Part shown: positions 7,555 to 11,183 of the stretch, piece by piece
How the letters are laid out: the number at the start of each line of letters is the position of its first letter
How positions within the stretch are numbered: position 1 is the first letter of the stretch
DNA from: Bacillota bacterium
Lineage (GTDB): Bacteria; Bacillota; Clostridia; Lachnospirales; Lachnospiraceae
Length of the DNA stretch: 11,183 bases
Direction: 5' to 3'
Assembly (NCBI GenBank): GCA_023420085.1
Contig: JAEZWQ010000054.1
Coordinates: forward strand, 1 to 11,183
Translations under genes and position numbers: made by a program
The notes under the pieces: generated by a model
What the model was told of the DNA's origin: nothing
Seen by the model: the letters and a program-made list of their open reading frames with translations, nothing else
Database searches by the model: none

Positions 7555-8692
7555 TTTTCACTGGTTTCTTTCCTAAATATTGATATAAGTATGTCTTTAA
7601 CATACCATTATATATCTTTCTATTTTTAGTTGCTTTTTTACCTATATCATCCTCTATATTATTATAGCCACTTAAAATATAAAATGACCATGTATCAAAT
7701 TCTCTTATTTTTTTTCCAATGGTCCTATATATGCCCGAAACCTCTTTAGTATCTTCTAATCTAATCCCATATGGCGGATTTGTGATTACAAAACCATACT
7801 TTTTCCTACTAGAAAAATCAGCTATATCTCTTTCCTGAAAATGTATGATATTATCACATCCCATAGCCTGAGCATTAGCTCTTGCACCTTTCAATATTCT
7901 AAAGTCAATATCATATGCCTGAATATCAATATCTCTATCATCAACGATTTCATCAAAAGCCTCCTCCCTAACGAGAATCCATTCTTTTTTAGAAATCAAG
8001 TTTGTCCAATCCATAGAAACAAATTTTCTTTTTATTCCCGGTGCAATATTTTTCGCAATCATTGCTGCTTCAATAGGTATTGTTCCACTGCCACAAAATG
8101 GGTCAATCAATAACCTATCTTTATTATAAGGTGTAAGCATTATAATAGAAGCTGCGAGAGTTTCTGACATAGGAGCCTTACTAACAAATGTCCTATACCC
8201 TCGTTTATGAAGAGATTCTCCTGACGAATCAAGATACACTGATACCTTATCTTTCAATATACTTATACGAACGGGATATTTTGCACCACTTTCTTCCATA
8301 GAAATTCTTGTGTAAAATTTAGTAAGCCTATTTACTATCGCTTTTTTGCAAATAGATTGAATATCCCTTGTACTATATAATTTAGATCTAACTGATGTGG
8401 CTTTTGTTATAGGAAATTGACCATCTTCAGGCACATATTCTTCCCACCTTATTTTATATACATTATCAAATAACTCTTCGAAACTGTACGCATTAAATTC
8501 AGCTAGCAAAATCATTATTCTTTCTACAGTTCTAAGAAACATATTTGCCCTTATTAGACCATCAAAATCAGCCTCAAAAATCACTCTACCATCACTGACT
8601 TCAACCACATCATATCCTAAATTTTCAACTTCTCTTCTTGTAACAGCCTCTAGACCAAAATGGCATATAGCTGCTAGTTTAATTATCTTCAT
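7523..8692 (-). CDS. THUMP-domain class I SAM-dependent 23S rRNA guanine-N2 methyltransferase (YpsC/RlmL-like)
   Basis: A 389-residue enzyme of the RlmL/YpsC family, close to the roughly 380-residue single-domain Firmicute form; it lacks the RlmK half of the E. coli fusion. Residues 1-55 form the small ferredoxin-like part (FGLEAVTRREVE at 12-23), about 60-160 the THUMP RNA-binding domain, and 165-378 the Rossmann methyltransferase with the SAM loop DPFCGSGT (197-204) and the catalytic NPPYG (305-309) typical of amino-group methyltransferases. E. coli RlmL makes m2G2445 in 23S rRNA; the equivalent site is inferred here. The ATG at 8690-8692 overlaps the TGA of the preceding gene (ATGA), with an AGGA motif 7 nt upstream. 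Asn-rich residues 380-389 are encoded in the overlap with rdgB. Confidence 0.93.
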   Translation of the reverse strand: MKIIKLAAICHFGLEAVTRREVENLGYDVVEVSDGRVIFEADFDGLIRANMFLRTVERIMILLAEFNAYSFEELFDNVYKIRWEEYVPEDGQFPITKATSVRSKLYSTRDIQSICKKAIVNRLTKFYTRISMEESGAKYPVRISILKDKVSVYLDSSGESLHKRGYRTFVSKAPMSETLAASIIMLTPYNKDRLLIDPFCGSGTIPIEAAMIAKNIAPGIKRKFVSMDWTNLISKKEWILVREEAFDEIVDDRDIDIQAYDIDFRILKGARANAQAMGCDNIIHFQERDIADFSSRKKYGFVITNPPYGIRLEDTKEVSGIYRTIGKKIREFDTWSFYILSGYNNIEDDIGKKATKNRKIYNGMLKTYLYQYLGKKPVKNERNNNSNIE

Positions 8693-9264
8693 CGCCTATT
8701 CCTAAATATTAATACTATTAAAACTATAAGCAAAATTAATATTACAGGAGCCCCTCCAAATATAGCAAATTTAAATATTGAGAATATCCCTTTAAATATA
8801 GTGCTTATTATAGCTAATAGTAATAGAACAACAAAAAATACTATTAATATCGCTTTCAAGCAACCACCTCCACATGAATACGACCTTCCATGATCACGAT
8901 TTTCGTTTGAATAAAATTTTCTTGATCTTCCATTTCTATTATCATAATCTTCTCTATGCCTTGAATTATACGAATAGCTCGATTTATCGTTATATGTAGC
9001 ACTTTCATAGTTCTTCTTATACTGATTTTCACTATAATCGTTATTAAAATTATAAGAAGCTCTACCACTTATTTTATCAGCATCTATAATACTTCTAGCT
9101 ATAAGATTAGGGTCACCTAGCTCCTCTAATATATCATCTTCACTTCGTCCCTTTCCTCTTTCAATATAGAAGTAATTAGTATAATATTTAATGTTCTTTT
9201 CAACTTCCTCTTCAGGAATTTCTCCACTCAAGGCTATAGAAAGTTGTTTTAAAAAATCCTCCAA
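8689..9264 (-). CDS. HAAS (DUF1700-like) domain membrane protein with Tyr/Asn-rich linker
   Basis: A 191-residue protein in three parts. Residues 1-65 are helical and acidic, with the pattern of HAAS/DUF1700 domains (FLKQLSIALSG, then YYTNYF, then ILEELGDPNLIARSI). Residues 66-130 form a disordered-looking linker rich in Tyr, Asn, Ser, Arg and Asp, with ten tyrosines. Then CGGGC (131-135) leads into two transmembrane segments (about 136-157 and 171-187) and an Arg-rich end. HAAS proteins usually pair with PadR regulators and act as envelope-associated sensors or anti-sigma-like modules; no PadR gene is here, so the function is unknown. The start is TTG at 9262-9264, directly after the rqcP stop (TAG then TTG), with GGAGG 5 nt upstream inside the last codons of rqcP. 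No in-frame ATG fits the family start better. Confidence 0.82.
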   Translation of the reverse strand: MEDFLKQLSIALSGEIPEEEVEKNIKYYTNYFYIERGKGRSEDDILEELGDPNLIARSIIDADKISGRASYNFNNDYSENQYKKNYESATYNDKSSYSYNSRHREDYDNRNGRSRKFYSNENRDHGRSYSCGGGCLKAILIVFFVVLLLLAIISTIFKGIFSIFKFAIFGGAPVILILLIVLIVLIFRNRR

Positions 9265-9510
9265 CTATACCTCCATATACTCAAATAATTTTTCAGCCTC
9301 TTCTTTTTTACTCGTATCTTTAAGCTGTAAAATTCTAGCTTTAACCATCGATTCTCCAAAACGAATCTCAATTATATCTCCAACACTAAGCTTAAATGAT
9401 GGTTTTACTTCTTTTCCATTAACAAAAACCCTACCACCTGAGCAAGCTTGTGTTGCAACCGTTCTTCTTTTAATTAGTCTTGAAACTTTTAAAAATTTAT
9501 CTACTCTCAT
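9265..9510 (-). CDS. rqcP: RqcP, S4-domain ribosome quality-control factor
   Basis: An 81-residue single S4 RNA-binding domain protein (formerly YabO/YlmH-type S4). The opening MRVDKFLKVSR, then LIKRRTVA (residues 12-19), GGRVFVNGK (25-33) and VGDIIEIRFG (43-52) are diagnostic, and the acidic C-terminus EEAEKLFEYME fits. RqcP binds the obstructed 50S subunit next to RqcH and promotes alanine tailing of stalled chains. I place the start at ATG 9508-9510. The open frame extends 14 codons further to an ATG at 9550-9552, but those codons are encoded by the hup terminator hairpin and the family normally starts at MR-DKFLK. No good Shine-Dalgarno precedes 9510. The order hup then rqcP is a conserved Firmicute pair; here it is followed by a HAAS gene, not by yabP/yabQ. 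Confidence 0.93.
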   Translation of the reverse strand: MRVDKFLKVSRLIKRRTVATQACSGGRVFVNGKEVKPSFKLSVGDIIEIRFGESMVKARILQLKDTSKKEEAEKLFEYMEV

Positions 9511-9519
9511 AATTTTATT

Positions 9520-9547
9520 AAAAAAGGAATGCCTTAGGCACTCCTTT
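9520..9547 (-). terminator. Intrinsic terminator after hup
   Basis: Reading the minus strand, GGAGTGCC (9544-9537), loop TAA (9536-9534) and GGCATTCC (9533-9526) form an 8-bp stem with one G-U pair, extendable by three A-T pairs, followed by six T (9525-9520). This is a textbook rho-independent terminator. It starts 7 nt after the hup stop and ends 9 nt before the rqcP start codon, so it separates the strongly expressed hup from the operon downstream and lets only read-through enter. The 5' arm contains AAAGGAG, a Shine-Dalgarno-like sequence that would be sequestered in the hairpin. Confidence 0.88.
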
Positions 9548-9551
9548 ATCA

Positions 9552-9827
9552 TTAGTTATTTATAATATCCTTTAGAGCTTTACCAGCCTTAAATTTAGGT
9601 GTCTTAGAAGCTGCTATTTTGATTTCTTCTCCAGTTTTTGGATTTCTACCAGTTCTTGCACTTCTTTCACCAACTTCAAATGTACCAAATCCAACTAATT
9701 GAATTTTGTCACCCTTCTTTAATGAATCAGTAACAATGTCAGTAAATGATTTTAATACATTTTCAACATCTTTTTTCTTTAAACTTGTTGATTCAGCTAT
9801 AGCTGAAACTAATTCACTTCTATTCAT
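9552..9827 (-). CDS. hup: HU family DNA-binding nucleoid protein
   Basis: A 91-residue HU protein, full length for the family. It bends and compacts DNA as a dimer. The N-terminal helices (1-45) are followed by the signature GFGTFEVGERSARTGRNP (46-63), whose Arg/Pro-containing beta-arm inserts in the minor groove (the RNP motif lies at 61-63), then TGEEIKI and the C-terminal KFKAGKALKDIIN. The start is ATG 9825-9827 with GGAGG about 10 nt upstream. The gene has its own promoter (9869-9895) and terminator (9520-9547), so it can be expressed as a short, abundant transcript independent of both neighbours. IHF is a structural relative, but a single gene with this sequence is HU. Confidence 0.97.
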   Translation of the reverse strand: MNRSELVSAIAESTSLKKKDVENVLKSFTDIVTDSLKKGDKIQLVGFGTFEVGERSARTGRNPKTGEEIKIAASKTPKFKAGKALKDIINN

Positions 9828-9868
9828 TATAAAATATCCTCCATGAATACATATCTATACTTTTTTAG

Positions 9869-9895
9869 TTTATAAAATATACGCCTAACTGTCAA
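9869..9895 (-). promoter_or_regulatory. Probable sigma-A promoter of hup
   Basis: On the minus strand there is a perfect -35 TTGACA (9895-9890) and a -10 TATAAA (9874-9869) with a 15-nt spacer. The spacer is shorter than ideal; an alternative -10 TAAACT gives a 17-nt spacer with fewer matches. The leader from here to the hup ATG is about 35-40 nt. The 98-nt region between the two genes shows no strong terminator for the upstream lipoprotein gene, so some co-transcription is possible. Confidence 0.65.
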
Positions 9896-9925
9896 GAAAA
9901 ATATTAAAAATACAGTAAATATATA

Positions 9926-10966
9926 CTATTTTTCCACTTGACCATCATCAAACTTTTTCCAAAAACCTGGATTTACTTTAAATGATACATTATCAAGTAC
10001 AGATTCATTAGTCTTCACTTCATTAATCCAGCTATTTATCAATTCCATAGCCTTTGATTGCTTTAATATTGGCAAGTTTGTTTGTTGCGCCTTTGTTTTT
10101 GTTTCATCAGAATCAACATCATTTATTTTAACTACATAATAAGCAACTAATGTATCTCCAGATTTAAATTCAAATATACGATTTTCATCTTTACTCATGC
10201 CTAAAATCGCATCTCTTATTTCATTATTTACATTAGTAGAAGGTATATCTTTAACCTCTATTCCATCTATCTTTGTAATTCCATTTTCTTTCACTATATC
10301 ATCTATAGATTTTTGCGCATCTAACTCTTCTTTTATCTTATCAGCTGTAGCCTTAGCGCCTTCAGGATTATTATTTATTGGAATAATAAGTTGTGAATAA
10401 GAAACAGCATGTTCAATATTTTGATTAACTTCTATCTTATTCATTACTTCACCTTGGACTTTATCAGCTAATGCATTCATAGTTAAAAATTCTGTTAATA
10501 ATTCCTCTGTTATAGGTAAGCCTTTATCAGCAAAAAATTCTACTAAAACATTTCTATATGTTTGTCCTAATTGTGTTTTTACTGTATGCTCTATTCTTGT
10601 TTTCTCAAAATCTGTTAATTCAACTCCATAATTTTTAGCATTTGCAGATATTACTAAAGCATCTTTTAGTTGAGATATAACTCTGTCTTTTGTTGTTTTT
10701 ATAGAATCTTCATTCCATAATTCTCCAGAATAAAGCTTGCTTGAATCTGCTTGAAGTGTAGATGATTCTACTTTATATTCTTCTAATAATGTAACAAACT
10801 TTGCCATTTTCTCACTTATTGTATGTCCATTATATGTTAATAACGATGATTTTTGTAATGCTTCATCTGTTACATTTCCTATAGCCTCACTAAAACTTGA
10901 AGCACATCCAGTAAATAAAACTGTAGATGCCAAAGCTAGTGCAGCTACTAATTTGATTTTTTTCAT
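9926..10966 (-). CDS. SurA/PrsA-like peptidyl-prolyl isomerase-related lipoprotein
   Basis: A 346-residue exported protein. The N-terminus is a lipoprotein signal peptide: MKKIKL, a hydrophobic core, then LFTGC with the lipidated cysteine at residue 21. Residues about 35-180 resemble the SurA_N chaperone region with long helices; residues about 185-285 occupy the place of the parvulin rotamase domain (YSQLIIP, then GDTLVAYYVVKI). The parvulin core is poorly conserved: I do not see the usual GGDLG segment. A holdase or foldase role outside the membrane is likely, and isomerase activity is doubtful. The start is ATG 10964-10966 with AAGGAGG 6 nt upstream; an in-frame TTG one codon earlier is only 3 nt from the Shine-Dalgarno and is not used here. 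A gene of this kind commonly lies between mfd and spoVT in Clostridia. Confidence 0.85.
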   Translation of the reverse strand: MKKIKLVAALALASTVLFTGCASSFSEAIGNVTDEALQKSSLLTYNGHTISEKMAKFVTLLEEYKVESSTLQADSSKLYSGELWNEDSIKTTKDRVISQLKDALVISANAKNYGVELTDFEKTRIEHTVKTQLGQTYRNVLVEFFADKGLPITEELLTEFLTMNALADKVQGEVMNKIEVNQNIEHAVSYSQLIIPINNNPEGAKATADKIKEELDAQKSIDDIVKENGITKIDGIEVKDIPSTNVNNEIRDAILGMSKDENRIFEFKSGDTLVAYYVVKINDVDSDETKTKAQQTNLPILKQSKAMELINSWINEVKTNESVLDNVSFKVNPGFWKKFDDGQVEK

Positions 10967-11000
10967 CAAATTCCTCCTTGCAAATTTAAAATTACAAGTT

Positions 11001-11029
11001 ATTATATAACTTTTTTAAGAAAATTTCAA
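11001..11029 (-). promoter_or_regulatory. Sigma-A promoter of the foldase lipoprotein gene
   Basis: On the minus strand, -35 TTGAAA (11029-11024) and a perfect -10 TATAAT (11006-11001) are separated by exactly 17 nt, predicting a transcript start near 10994 and a leader of about 28 nt with AAGGAGG. The promoter lies about 35 nt inside the chromosomal side of the IS left end, so the IS insertion has left it intact. Confidence 0.85.
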
Positions 11030-11065
11030 GGTTTTATGGATTATTTCGTCTATATATCTGGTTTA

Positions 11066-11106
11066 AAAATGATAATGTCTTAATATAATCAAAATGATTA
11101 TGTCCC
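11066..11106 (+). repeat. Left-end repeats of the right IS
   Basis: Two direct copies of a 16-nt motif, AAAATGATAATGTCTT (11066-11081) and AAAATGATTATGTCCC (11091-11106), lie 25 nt apart upstream of the transposase start and match the right end of the other IS copy (103-118) in inverted orientation. The inner copy is embedded in a perfect palindrome, ATAATCA - AAA - TGATTAT (11085-11101). They probably bind the transposase; the palindrome also sits just upstream of its promoter. Confidence 0.58.
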
Positions 11107-11109
11107 ATT

Positions 11110-11136
11110 TGGTATAATTATCTTCTTATAAGGAGG
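11110..11136 (+). promoter_or_regulatory. Extended -10 promoter and Shine-Dalgarno of the transposase
   Basis: TGGTATAAT (11110-11118) is an exact extended -10 element; no good -35 hexamer lies 17 nt upstream. AGGAGG (11131-11136) follows and is 8 nt before the TTG start. The predicted leader is only about 20 nt long. Confidence 0.6.
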
Positions 11137-11144
11137 TAGTTGAT

Positions 11145-11183
11145 TTGAGAAAGGTTATATTAAGAATGAATGAACATATGAAG
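11145..11183 (+). mobile_element. N-terminal start of an ISNCY-type transposase (partial CDS)
   Basis: The gene begins at TTG 11145-11147 and runs off the window after 13 codons, reading (M)RKVILRMNEHMK. An opening of the form RKVxLRMNE is what I remember for ISNCY-group transposases of Clostridia, where it precedes an N-terminal helix-turn-helix; this is recognition from memory. The strong Shine-Dalgarno, the compact promoter and the repeated end motifs upstream support an IS left end here. It is divergent from the foldase gene. Almost all of the element is outside the window. Confidence 0.68.

Noticed and set aside
8856..9068. A 70-codon open frame inside the HAAS gene on the same strand
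   Set aside because: It lies wholly within the low-complexity linker region of the HAAS gene in another frame, has no Shine-Dalgarno and no recognisable domain.
9511..9552. A 14-codon N-terminal extension of rqcP starting at ATG 9550-9552
   Set aside because: It is encoded by the hup terminator hairpin and T-run, and the RqcP family starts at the MRVDKFLK motif encoded from 9510. I kept it only as a possible regulatory reading (see findings).
9191..9565. A plus-strand open frame of 124 codons opposite rqcP and the HAAS gene start
   Set aside because: It is antisense to conserved genes and crosses the hup terminator; its composition is that of a shadow frame.
131..10966. A composite transposon carrying the whole block as cargo
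   Set aside because: The cargo is core housekeeping genes in conserved pairs with uniform low-GC composition, so independent IS insertions at both sides are much more likely than mobility of the block.
10967..10969. TTG one codon upstream of the foldase ATG as the start
   Set aside because: It is only 3 nt from GGAGG, while the ATG at 10964-10966 has a 6-nt spacing and gives a normal lipoprotein signal peptide.
11030..11065. Possible regulatory RNA or attenuator between the foldase promoter and the IS
   Set aside because: The stretch is short and AT-rich, with no stable hairpin or conserved leader that I can see.

Overview
The window is AT-rich DNA with strong Shine-Dalgarno sites and a gene set typical of a low-GC Firmicute, most likely a member of the Clostridia. 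This rests on an HU - RqcP (S4 domain) pair, a PrsA-like lipoprotein, a HAAS/DUF1700-type membrane protein, RecD2 next to ComFC, and a PIIA-type calcium ATPase. No genus can be named from the sequence.

Layout: every chromosomal gene is on the minus strand, so transcription runs from high to low coordinates. At the right, a lipoprotein foldase gene (9926-10966) has its own near-consensus promoter (11001-11029). Next is hup (9552-9827), with a TTGACA-type promoter and a clear intrinsic terminator (9520-9547) directly after its stop. Beyond that terminator lies a very compact run of nine genes, 131-9510: rqcP, a HAAS-domain membrane protein, a THUMP-type 23S rRNA methyltransferase, the XTP/dITP pyrophosphatase gene rdgB, an MreB-family actin homologue, recD2, comFC, a calcium-type P-ATPase and a small four-helix membrane protein. 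Neighbours overlap by up to 44 nt or are separated by at most 10 nt, so they probably form one operon with extensive translational coupling. I see no dedicated promoter for this run; it may depend on read-through from hup or on a promoter inside hup.

Both edges carry plus-strand fragments of mobile elements. Positions 2-76 encode the last 24 residues of a transposase, followed by an IS right end (103-121). Positions 11145-11183 encode the first 13 residues of a transposase, preceded by repeated IS left-end motifs, an extended -10 promoter and a Shine-Dalgarno site. Both fragments look like the same ISNCY-type family in direct orientation, so two related IS copies bracket the 11-kb housekeeping block.

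Functionally the block mixes envelope biology (foldase, MreB, HAAS membrane protein, Ca2+ pump), ribosome maintenance (RqcP, rRNA methyltransferase) and genome hygiene (HU, RdgB, RecD2, ComFC). I found no CRISPR array, tRNA, rRNA, toxin-antitoxin pair or defence system. The points most worth a second look are the altered active-site motif of the MreB homologue, the terminator wedged between hup and rqcP, the IS ends flanking the block, and the apparent absence of the sporulation and division genes I would expect beside hup/rqcP.
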